From assembly GCF_030408455.1 (NCBI RefSeq), contig NZ_CP046977.1:1984001-2048000 (forward strand): a stretch of DNA of 64,000 nucleotides, in the 5' to 3' direction. The position numbers were made by a program, and so were the translations under genes. Within the stretch, counting starts at the first letter, position 1, and the number at the start of each line of letters is the position of its first letter. Positions 57,413 through 64,000 of the stretch are shown here, in pieces. The notes under the pieces are model-generated. The model saw nothing but the letters and a program-made list of their open reading frames with translations. It was not told where the DNA came from and made no database searches. Origin of the DNA: Corynebacterium atrinae (GTDB lineage: Bacteria; Actinomycetota; Actinomycetes; Mycobacteriales; Mycobacteriaceae).

Positions 57413-57499
57413 TGCCAAAATTCTCTAGAATCTAAGGTAGTACCTAGCGTTTCCGCAGGTCGCTGGAAATCGGTTGATGGATTCTAGAGAATTTTGGCA
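57413..57499. repeat. 87-bp palindrome with perfect 20-bp arms
   Basis: TGCCAAAATTCTCTAGAATC (57413-57432) is the exact reverse complement of 57480-57499; the loop is 47 bases. GGG flanks the element on both sides, which could be a 3-bp target duplication or chance. It lies between the response regulator and a convergent GntR gene, where it could terminate transcription in both directions. The arms are much more AT-rich than the surroundings. The layout resembles the 38.8-kb array units. Confidence 0.9.
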
Positions 57500-57517
57500 G
57501 GGCACACCCGGTGGGAG

Positions 57518-58261
57518 CTAATCCGACGCCGCCGTTGTATCCGTAATCACGCGAATCTGGGTGACGTCCGAGCGCAGGGCATCCTCGGAAAACTCGATCT
57601 TGACGCCATCTGCTGTTTCGGCCACGCGGGAGATGCGCAGCAACGGCAGGTTCCGGGAGATGCGCAGCTTATCCTGCTCCCACCCGGAGGCGATGCCAGG
57701 ATTGATGGTTTCCGATTTCCGCGCCGGATGCAGATTCCACTTGTTACGGAGGAGTGCATAGAGGGACTCGGAAAGATCCTCCTCGAGGAGACCCGGAACG
57801 AGCGCGGCCGGAAAATAAGAGATTTCAATGAACATGGGCGTGCCGTCGACATGGCGCAGTCGGCTGACACGGAAGACGGGCTCGCCCACTTCCAGGTCTA
57901 GGGAACAGGCAACGGCTGGCGACGCCGATTCTTCCGTGGCTTCCAAGATCGTCGAGGTGACTGTCAGCCCCCGCTCCCGCAGCTGAGGCATGAGGCCATC
58001 AATGCAGGTGAGGTCCAGGACCGGGGGAATCCCTCGCACGAAGGTGCCACCTGTGCGCCCCCGGCGGCGGTCGATGAGCCCCTCTAATTGCAGAATGTCC
58101 AATGCGTGGCGCACAGTCATGCGGGCCACCCCAAACTCGTCGACAAGTTCTCGCTCTGCGGGGAGGCGATCGCCCGGCAGCAACTCGCCGCGTTCGATGC
58201 GACCTCGAAGCTGGTCTGCGATCATCACGTACGCGGGGGGACGTTTGGAGGGGATGTTCAC
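57518..58261 (-). CDS. GntR/HutC-family regulator with UTRA domain
   Basis: 247 residues. The helix-turn-helix is RLPAERELVDEFGVARMTVRHALDILQLEGLIDRRRGRTGG at about residues 30-72, after the PAYVMIADQLRGRIERG helix. The UTRA domain follows (VFRVSRLRHVDGTPMFIEISYFP through FSEDALRSDVTQIRVI). It starts with GTG at 58261. TAATAT lies seven bases upstream, fitting a leaderless transcript. Sugar- or amino-sugar-type effectors are common for this family; no target gene is obvious nearby. Confidence 0.87.
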   Translation of the reverse strand: MNIPSKRPPAYVMIADQLRGRIERGELLPGDRLPAERELVDEFGVARMTVRHALDILQLEGLIDRRRGRTGGTFVRGIPPVLDLTCIDGLMPQLRERGLTVTSTILEATEESASPAVACSLDLEVGEPVFRVSRLRHVDGTPMFIEISYFPAALVPGLLEEDLSESLYALLRNKWNLHPARKSETINPGIASGWEQDKLRISRNLPLLRISRVAETADGVKIEFSEDALRSDVTQIRVITDTTAASD

Positions 58262-58363
58262 TAGGCCTATATTAGCTAATTCATATCCTCTAACGCATAT
58301 GGGGGTTCATTTATATTACCTTCAGGGTGCCCAACTCCCCCACCTCGTCTTTCCTGCCCCTGC
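58262..58363 (-). promoter_or_regulatory. AT-rich promoter region of the GntR gene
   Basis: Much richer in A/T than its surroundings. TAATAT (complement of 58269-58274) is a good -10 seven bases before the GTG. The perfect palindrome ATTAGCTAAT (58271-58280) overlaps that box and could be an autoregulatory operator. Confidence 0.4.
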
Positions 58364-59515
58364 CTAGCGCTCCACCGCCCGTGCCGCCTCCAGGGCGACA
58401 TCGATGTCCGCGAGGAGATCCTCAATGTCTTCGATTCCAACGGAGATGCGCACTAGATCGCGCGGCACCTCCAACTGCGAGCCCGTGGCCGATTGATGGG
58501 TCATCGTCGCGGGATGTTCGAGGAGGGATTCCACCCCTCCGAGGGACTCAGCCAGACAGATGAGGGTGGTGTTGACGCAGAAGGCGCGGGCGGCGTCCTC
58601 AGAGTGGAAGCGCACCGAGATCATGCCGCCGAAACGCTTCATCTGGGCTTTGGCTACCTCGTGTCCCGGGTGGGAGGGCAAACCCGGGTAGAGGACGCTG
58701 GCCACGACGTCGGCCGCCTCCAGGTGCGCGGCCACGGCTTCGGCGTTGTCACAGTGGCGATCCATGCGAACGGCCAGGGTTTTGATGCCGCGAGCGGTGA
58801 GGTAGGCGTCGAAGACGGAGGGGACGGGGCCTACGCCACCCTGGAACCACAACAGCTGCTCGTCGAGGGTGGGGTCGTTGGTGACCACCGCTCCCCCGAC
58901 GACATCGGAATGCCCGCCGAGGTACTTCGTCGTGGAATGCAACACGTGGTCCGCGCCCAGGGCAAGGGGTTGCTGCAGGTAGGGGGAGGCGAAGGTGTTG
59001 TCCACTACCAAAGCGGCGTCGCCCTTAATGGAGGCTACGGCGGCAATATCGGTGACCGAGAGCGCCGGGTTGGAGGGCGTTTCTAGCCAGATGAGCTTGG
59101 TGTTGTCCTGCACGGCGGCTTCGACGGCGGCAACGTCGGTGGTGTCAACGACGGTGTATTCCACCCCCCACGCTCCGTAAGCTTCGTCGATGAGACGCCA
59201 GGTTCCGCCGTAGGCATCGTGGCCGAGGATGAGGTGGTCACCGGGGCGAAGGAGAATGCGCAGGATGACGTCGGTGGCGGCCATGCCGGAGGAGAATGCT
59301 CGGCAATGGCTGGCCCCTTCGAGCGCGGCGATGGTCTTTTCAAGGGCGTCAATGGTGGGGTTGCCGCAGCGGGTGTATTCGAAGCCGCCGCGAAGTTCAT
59401 TGAGGCCGTTCTGGGCGAAGGTAGTCGACGCATAGATCGGAGTGTTGATGGAGCCGTAGAGGCCATCGGGGTCGTAGCCGGCGTGGATCGAGGCGGTTGA
59501 GAAACCGTTGTTCAT
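58364..59515 (-). CDS. metB: Cystathionine gamma-synthase
   Basis: 383 residues, PLP enzyme of the Cys/Met metabolism family. The PLP lysine is in LHSTTKYLGGHSDVVGG; other family features are YTRCGNPTIDALE, SSGMAATDVIL, and WLETPSNPALSVTD. It joins an activated homoserine to cysteine to make cystathionine. The absence of the usual residues for gamma-lyases cannot be judged by eye, so a lyase role is not excluded, but length and context favour MetB. A McbR-like site lies upstream. Confidence 0.9.
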   Translation of the reverse strand: MNNGFSTASIHAGYDPDGLYGSINTPIYASTTFAQNGLNELRGGFEYTRCGNPTIDALEKTIAALEGASHCRAFSSGMAATDVILRILLRPGDHLILGHDAYGGTWRLIDEAYGAWGVEYTVVDTTDVAAVEAAVQDNTKLIWLETPSNPALSVTDIAAVASIKGDAALVVDNTFASPYLQQPLALGADHVLHSTTKYLGGHSDVVGGAVVTNDPTLDEQLLWFQGGVGPVPSVFDAYLTARGIKTLAVRMDRHCDNAEAVAAHLEAADVVASVLYPGLPSHPGHEVAKAQMKRFGGMISVRFHSEDAARAFCVNTTLICLAESLGGVESLLEHPATMTHQSATGSQLEVPRDLVRISVGIEDIEDLLADIDVALEAARAVER

Positions 59516-59570
59516 GTCGGTTCTTCCCTCTCAGTAGTGGTCGACGGGGCGGACAAACTTGTCGCAACTA

Positions 59571-59586
59571 TAGACCAAGCGGTTCA
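59571..59586. promoter_or_regulatory. McbR-like operator before metB
   Basis: TAGACCAAGCGGTTCA fits the McbR pattern TAGAC-N6-GTCTA in the first half exactly and at 3 of 5 positions in the second. It is 56-71 bases upstream of the metB start. McbR represses methionine genes in C. glutamicum. Confidence 0.5.
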
Positions 59587-59649
59587 TTTCGAGCGAACCT
59601 GCCACCGCACTTATATTCACACCCCTCCACGCGCTACCCTCGTAGGCGT

Positions 59650-60615
59650 ATGAACATGGAAACAACAAGGCAGACCTTAAACACCTGGTGGAGCGAGCCG
59701 GCGACGCAATCATGGCTGATTGAGAAGCCGTTACACATCCTCCTCACCCTCCTCGTGGCTTCGGTGGCGCATTGGCTACTTCGGCGGCTCATCGACCGGC
59801 TGGCCCGGCATAACGCCACGACCAAGATCTCGTTGCCAAAGATCGCGGGTACGCTCACTCGCCGTCCGCGAGAGGAGGCGGATTCCAGCGCCCAGGCCGA
59901 AGCCCTGCGCCAGACACAGGAAGCGCGGCGCGTTACCCGCATCCGCACCCTGTCTGACGTGGCTAAATCCGCCGCGGCGATCCTCGTGTGGTCGTGGGCG
60001 GTGCTGGCGATCCTGTCCACGCTCGGCGTTAATGTTGCGCCGATCATCGCTTCTGCAGGCGTGGTGGGCGTTGCGTTGGGCTTCGGAGCGCAGTCGCTCG
60101 TCAAGGACTTCCTCTCCGGCATTTTCATGCTGTTGGAGGATCAATACGGCGTCGGCGATACCGTCGACGTCGGCAACGGCATCACCGGCGAGGTCGAGGA
60201 GGTCACCCTCCGCGTGACCACACTGCGCGACATTGATGGCACCCTGTGGTACGTGCGCAATGGGGAGATCCTGCGCGTGGGCAACTTCTCCGACGAATTC
60301 TCCATCGCGCGCATCCAGGTTCCCATCGGCCTATCGAATGACACGGACAAGGCGGCGGATGTGATCCTGGCGTCGGCGAAAAAGGCAGTGGCGGACCCCG
60401 CGATTTCGGACTTCGTCCTCGGCGATCCCACCTTCAATGGCATTACCGATGTCGCCCCCGACCACCTCAGCCTGCGCCTATCTGTGAAGACCCTCCCCGC
60501 CAAGCAATGGACCGTGCAGCGCCGCCTCCTCAGCCAGACGCTTTCCGATATGCAGGCTGCGGGGATCAGCACGCCGTACCCACACGGTATCGGCGGCTTT
60601 AAGGTGGAGCCATGA
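59650..60615 (+). CDS. MscS-family mechanosensitive channel
   Basis: 321 residues from the ATG at 59650 (a second ATG two codons later is possible). Membrane segments are PLHILLTLLVASVAHWLL, SAAAILVWSWAVLAILSTLGV and the pore helix ASAGVVGVALGFGAQSLVKDFLSGIFMLLEDQ. The beta-domain has YGVGDTVDVGNGITGEVEEVTLRVTTLRD. It should open under membrane tension to release solutes. A charged loop of about 60 residues separates the first two membrane segments. The stop overlaps the glbO start. Confidence 0.9.
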   Translation: MNMETTRQTLNTWWSEPATQSWLIEKPLHILLTLLVASVAHWLLRRLIDRLARHNATTKISLPKIAGTLTRRPREEADSSAQAEALRQTQEARRVTRIRTLSDVAKSAAAILVWSWAVLAILSTLGVNVAPIIASAGVVGVALGFGAQSLVKDFLSGIFMLLEDQYGVGDTVDVGNGITGEVEEVTLRVTTLRDIDGTLWYVRNGEILRVGNFSDEFSIARIQVPIGLSNDTDKAADVILASAKKAVADPAISDFVLGDPTFNGITDVAPDHLSLRLSVKTLPAKQWTVQRRLLSQTLSDMQAAGISTPYPHGIGGFKVEP

Positions 60616-61025
60616 GTCAATCGCTTTACGACGCCGTCGGTGGCGATGCCACCTTCACCCGCCTGGCCGCAGGCTTCTACGAGCAGGTCCGCACCGACGA
60701 CATCCTCGGGCCGATGTACCCCGAGGATGACTGGGAGGGCGCCGAAAACCGCCTCAAGTGGTTCCTCGCCCAGTATTGGGGCGGGCCGACCACGTTCAAT
60801 GAGCAGCGTGGGGCACCGATGTTGCGGCGGCGCCACCAAGAGTTTCCCGTCGACCGGGCCGCGGCCATTCGTTGGCTCGATCTTATGGAGAATTCGCTAG
60901 CCCAGATCGACGAGGAGACCATTCCGCCCGCCCACCGGCATGCGATCTGGGATCACATGCAGCGGGTCGCGGCGATGCTGATTAATCAGCCAGATCCGGG
61001 AACACCGCCCGCACAGGTTCACTGA
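60612..61025 (+). CDS. glbO: Group II truncated haemoglobin
   Basis: 137 residues. The trHbO pattern is YDAVGGDATFTRLAAGFYEQV, MYPEDDWEGAENRLKWFLAQYWGGP, and RRRHQEFPV, with the proximal histidine in the last. The B10 tyrosine and WG8-type residues are present. It binds oxygen or NO species. The ATG overlaps the MscS stop. The last 44 bases overlap the end of convergent ald. Confidence 0.93.
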   Translation: MSQSLYDAVGGDATFTRLAAGFYEQVRTDDILGPMYPEDDWEGAENRLKWFLAQYWGGPTTFNEQRGAPMLRRRHQEFPVDRAAAIRWLDLMENSLAQIDEETIPPAHRHAIWDHMQRVAAMLINQPDPGTPPAQVH

Positions 61026-62076
61026 TCAGCCGTCCACCCTCGGTCATAAGGCCCGGCGCGAGGCCGGGATGCTTTTCGACGGCCCCTTCCACCCCCAGCG
61101 ATGCCATCGCGCGGACATACGGCAGGGTCGCCGAGGTCAACGCGCGGGTCGAGGTGTTGGCGACAGCGCCCGGCATGTTGGGCACGCAATAAAACAGGGT
61201 CTCCCCCACCCGATAGGTGGGCTCCTCGTGGGAGGTCTTGCGGGAGGATTCGAAGCAGCCACCTTGATCGATGGCGACGTCGACAAGCACTGCCCCGCTC
61301 TTCATCCGCTCGACCAGGCTGTCGGGGACGAGGGTCGGGGCCTTGGCCCCGGCGACGAGGACGGCGCCGATAACCAGATCGGCGTCGAGAAGCTCTGATT
61401 CGATGGTGAGCTGATCAGAAATGATCGTGCGGACATTGCCGTGATAGATGTCATCGAAGCGGGCGAGTACGCCCGGGTCGAGATCGAGGACCGTCACCGA
61501 GGCGCGTAGGCCCTGGGCGATGGCGACCGCCGACGCCCCGACCTGGCCGCCACCCAGCACGACCACCTTCGCCGGTGATGTGCCGGGCACGCCGCCGAGC
61601 AGGACGCCGCGCCCGCCCTTCGGGCTCATGAGGTGGTGCGCTCCCTCCTGCACCGCGAGCCGACCAGCGACCTGGCTCATAGGCGTGAGCAGGGGCAACC
61701 CGCCACGCGCATCGGTGACGGTCTCGTAGGCCAGGGCCGTGGTGCCGGCGTTGAGCAAGGCCTCCGTCACCTCACGGGAGGAGGCCAGGTGGAGGTAGGT
61801 GAATAAAATGAGGTCCTCGCGCAGGAACGGAAACTCCTCCTCCAAGGGCTCTTTCACCTTGAGCACCATTTCCGCCTCGCCCCAAGCCTGTTCCGCCGTG
61901 GGCACGATCCGCGCCCCGGCGGCCTCATACTCCGCATCCGGAAAGGAACTCCCCAGCCCCGCTCCCTGCTGGACGATGACTTCATGCCCGTCTGCCACCA
62001 GGGTGCCGGCGGCCGAGGGGGTCAAGGCCACGCGGCCCTCGCTGTTCATCACTTCTTGTGGAATACCGATGCGCAT
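60982..62076 (-). CDS. ald: Alanine dehydrogenase
   Basis: 364 residues. It converts L-alanine to pyruvate with NAD. The N-terminal part has MRIGIPQEVMNSEGRVALTP, substrate residues in VLKVKEPLEEEF, and a conserved histidine in LHLASS. The Rossmann motif is VVVLGGGQVGASAVAIA, and VDVAIDQGGCFESSRKTSHEEPTY follows. The C-terminal coding end runs 44 bases antisense into glbO. It is divergent from chrA with about 74 bases between starts. Confidence 0.94.
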   Translation of the reverse strand: MRIGIPQEVMNSEGRVALTPSAAGTLVADGHEVIVQQGAGLGSSFPDAEYEAAGARIVPTAEQAWGEAEMVLKVKEPLEEEFPFLREDLILFTYLHLASSREVTEALLNAGTTALAYETVTDARGGLPLLTPMSQVAGRLAVQEGAHHLMSPKGGRGVLLGGVPGTSPAKVVVLGGGQVGASAVAIAQGLRASVTVLDLDPGVLARFDDIYHGNVRTIISDQLTIESELLDADLVIGAVLVAGAKAPTLVPDSLVERMKSGAVLVDVAIDQGGCFESSRKTSHEEPTYRVGETLFYCVPNMPGAVANTSTRALTSATLPYVRAMASLGVEGAVEKHPGLAPGLMTEGGRLISEPVRAVFPDLAD

Positions 62077-62150
62077 ACCTCTTCACAGTACTGAAGGAAT
62101 ACCGTCGACTGCTTGGCAAGCGCACAGGCCAGTCCTGGCTTAACATCTCA

Positions 62151-63302
62151 ATGATGAGCCGACAGCGCAGTCCCCTTCTCGAGGTCATTGGGAGTTTCGG
62201 CCTGCTGGGAATCACCGCCTTCGGTGGCCCGACGGCGCACCTGGGCTACTTCCGGGAAGAATTCGTCGCGCGTCGGTCATGGCTGAGCGAGCAGGCCTAC
62301 GCTGAACTGGTCGCCCTGGGCCAGTTCTTACCGGGTCCAGCATCATCGCAGGTCGGAATGGCCCTGGGCTACCACCGGGCAGGTTGGGCCGGGATGTTTG
62401 CGGCCTGGTTCATGTTCACGCTCCCTTCTGCGGTGGCGCTCGGAGCGTTCGGGATCTTCCTCGCACAAGGCGGTGCTGAACAGGGGTGGATAACGGGATT
62501 GCTCGCTGCGGCCGTCGCGGTAGTTTTCCATGCGGTCAGCGGGATGGCGAGGGCGATGGCGTCGACCCCCGTGGCGGCGACGATTGCCGTGGTAGCCGGG
62601 CTCATCGTCGTTGCGGTGCCGGGGTCGCTGACGCAGCTGGCGGTCATCGCCGGAGCGGGCCTCATAGGTCTGCTGGTCATGCGCGAAGAATCCACTCCGG
62701 GTGTCACGCGGGGGGACCTGCGGCCCGTGTCGTTCCGCGCGGCCTCCCTGGCACTCGGCCTGTTCACGGCCCTGCTCGTTGCCGCTGCGGCCGTCGGCGG
62801 TCGCGCTGCCGCCTACTTCCAGGCAGGTTCGCTTGTGTTCGGCGGTGGGCACGTCGTCCTGCCACTCCTGGAGCGCCTAACCGTAGCCTCCGGGTGGGTT
62901 GACCAGGCCGAGTTCCTCGCCGGGTATTCGGCGGCGCAGGCGGTGCCGGGGCCGCTGTTTACCTTCGCGTCCTACCTCGGGGCGGTCGATGCTGGAATCC
63001 CTGGGGCGATACTCGCCACCGTCGCCATCTTCGCCCCAGCGGCGTTGCTCATGGTCGGCGGGATGCATTTTTGGGGTCGCTGGCGCCACCTAGCCGGGGT
63101 CCGCAAAGCCTTCACCGCCATTAATGCCGCGGTCGTGGGCCTGTTGGCAGCGGCACTGTGGGACCCCGTGATCACGCATGGCATCACCGGCACCGCGAGC
63201 TTGGCCATCGCCGTCACCTGCTGGCTGGCGCTGGCGTTGTGGAAGCTGCCGCCGTGGGCGGTGGCGGCCGGCGCGGCAGCGGCGGGAGCCTTTTTGCTCT
63301 AA
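62151..63302 (+). CDS. chrA: Chromate transporter, two-domain ChrA
   Basis: 383 residues with about 11 membrane segments and two CHR domains. The first has FGLLGITAFGGPTAHLGYFREEFV and LGQFLPGPASSQVGMALGY; the second has AGSLVFGGGHVVLPLLERL and YSAAQAVPGPLFTFASYLG. ChrA proteins export chromate. I chose the ATG at 62151 (a second follows at once). There is no ribosome-binding site, and TAACAT lies four bases upstream, so the mRNA may be leaderless. The stop overlaps a convergent gene. Confidence 0.9.
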   Translation: MMSRQRSPLLEVIGSFGLLGITAFGGPTAHLGYFREEFVARRSWLSEQAYAELVALGQFLPGPASSQVGMALGYHRAGWAGMFAAWFMFTLPSAVALGAFGIFLAQGGAEQGWITGLLAAAVAVVFHAVSGMARAMASTPVAATIAVVAGLIVVAVPGSLTQLAVIAGAGLIGLLVMREESTPGVTRGDLRPVSFRAASLALGLFTALLVAAAAVGGRAAAYFQAGSLVFGGGHVVLPLLERLTVASGWVDQAEFLAGYSAAQAVPGPLFTFASYLGAVDAGIPGAILATVAIFAPAALLMVGGMHFWGRWRHLAGVRKAFTAINAAVVGLLAAALWDPVITHGITGTASLAIAVTCWLALALWKLPPWAVAAGAAAAGAFLL

Positions 63303-63916
63303 AACAGCGACAGGGAGGTGGAGCGGTAGACGGAGCCGAAGGGGGCGTCGATACGCACCCACCGCCCAGTGGTGGATACCCGCAGGTGGCGGGGAATATC
63401 AATCGGGGCGGAGAAGCCCGGGATGAGCCCGAGCGAGGTGCATGCGAAGATCATGCGCATGGGGACCTCGACGGTGCCGTCGAGCGTGATCACTGCCTGA
63501 TCCAGCAGGCTGGCGGGCGGGCCCAGCGGCCCGGAAAACTGGCGGGCCAGCGCCTGGCCCTTGTCTGCCAATTCGCGCACGACCTGCACCGGAAGCGTAT
63601 CGACGATCGCGAAACCCGAGGCCGGCGGCAACGCGCCCGGCCAATTCGGGTCCCGCGCCGGACCTATGTCCTCGGCCTCATCCCGCAGTGCATCGAGCAA
63701 GTCGGTGGCGGCGACGACCGCACCGTCGCGCGAGGCGGAACCAGTGATCCGCCTGGAAGCAACGACCTGAAACGGAGTGGTGACGAAGACATCCACCGAC
63801 TGCCCATCAAGCTGACGGAAGCGGGCGGAGGCAGAAGCGTCGAGGCCGACGGCGCGATCAATGAGTGAGCGCAACCCCGGGCGGCCATCAACGATCCGCA
63901 GCGACTCCAATGTCAC
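63299..63916 (-). CDS. Conserved hypothetical protein
   Basis: 205 residues, starting with GTG at 63916 overlapping the stop of the upstream gene (GTGA). No membrane segment or catalytic motif is recognised. The composition is typical of a folded cytoplasmic protein, with a middle segment DNWPGALPPASGFAIVD-like (RDPNWPGALPPASGF) and a C-terminal DIPRHLRVSTTGRWVRIDAPFGSVYRS. It ends convergent with chrA, overlapping by four bases. Confidence 0.65.
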   Translation of the reverse strand: MTLESLRIVDGRPGLRSLIDRAVGLDASASARFRQLDGQSVDVFVTTPFQVVASRRITGSASRDGAVVAATDLLDALRDEAEDIGPARDPNWPGALPPASGFAIVDTLPVQVVRELADKGQALARQFSGPLGPPASLLDQAVITLDGTVEVPMRMIFACTSLGLIPGFSAPIDIPRHLRVSTTGRWVRIDAPFGSVYRSTSLSLF

Positions 63917-64000
63917 TTGTCGGACTCACCCGGCTCCAGCTGATCAACATCAGGCGAACGAGTAAGGATCTTGACTTCCTTCTCCGTGATCGAACGCGGA
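63913..64000 (-). CDS. C-terminal end of an unidentified protein (gene starts outside the window)
   Basis: The last 28 codons are present, ending ...SITEKEVKILTRSPDVDQLEPGESDK with stop TGA at 63913-63915. The tail is polar and acidic. Too little is present to name it. It is coupled to the following gene by a four-base overlap. Confidence 0.5.
   Translation of the reverse strand, partial: PRSITEKEVKILTRSPDVDQLEPGESDK

Noticed and set aside
58364..59515. metB considered as cystathionine gamma-lyase or O-acetylhomoserine sulfhydrylase
   Set aside because: Length of about 383 residues and overall motif pattern fit MetB better, and a McbR-like site precedes it; the alternative is kept only as a caveat.

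Overview
The window is high-GC Actinobacterial chromosome, and gene content and order point to a Corynebacterium. The supporting features are valS-folC-DUF4233, mdh next to a TetR gene, clpX, clpP1-clpP2-tig with a ClgR-type operator, a benR of the large LuxR type, a DtxR-type iron box, a McbR-like site before metB and leaderless-looking promoters. No species can be fixed from the sequence. It resembles environmental, aromatic-degrading corynebacteria more than the pathogens.

Layout. 1-11.4 kb is mostly core: the end of an acetyltransferase gene, an AhpD-like protein, the valS-folC-DUF4233 operon, a membrane protein with a possibly frame-disturbed N terminus, an Hsp70-like ATPase, mdh, a TetR regulator and clpX. 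11.5-38.8 kb is accessory and catabolic. It holds pcaIJ / pcaR-pcaF-pcaD-benE, an McrBC restriction pair with an EVE-like domain, a phosphonate (probably 2-aminoethylphosphonate) uptake and breakdown cluster with its own GntR regulator, a nuclease-like orphan, catABC, and benABCD-benR. 38.8-42.3 kb holds a tandem array of long palindromes, clpP2, clpP1, tig and tRNA-Pro and tRNA-Gly. 42.4-64 kb holds an uncharacterised Gly/Asp-rich protein, an operon of a degenerate sensor kinase, a DASS-type transporter and glycerate kinase, then rpiB, an iron ABC transporter, a DsbA-like protein, pepN, a small exported acidic protein with a two-component system, a GntR regulator, metB, an MscS channel, glbO, ald, chrA and two unrecognised genes.

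How the genes work together. BenE imports benzoate; BenABC and BenD make catechol; CatA, CatB and CatC open and isomerise the ring; PcaD, PcaIJ and PcaF carry 3-oxoadipate to succinyl-CoA and acetyl-CoA. The catechol branch is therefore complete here, while protocatechuate genes (pcaGH, pcaB, pcaC) are not in the window. PhnD, PhnC and a fused PhnE import phosphonate; an FAD oxidase, a PhnX-like hydrolase and a zinc alcohol dehydrogenase would process it. A shared CTAG-centred palindrome lies before phnD and between the oxidase and gntR genes.

The observations most worth a second look are: (1) a kinase-dead paralogue of the two-component sensor about 11 kb away, with both operons preceded by three heptamers at an exact 11-bp spacing; (2) a ~102-bp tandem array of 19-bp-armed palindromes between benR and clpP2, and a related-looking 87-bp perfect-armed palindrome at 57.4 kb; (3) a BenC reductase carrying an FCD-like (GntR effector) domain; and (4) the phosphonate regulon with its operator pair. 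Coordinates of genes follow my chosen starts; everything was done by eye without database searches.
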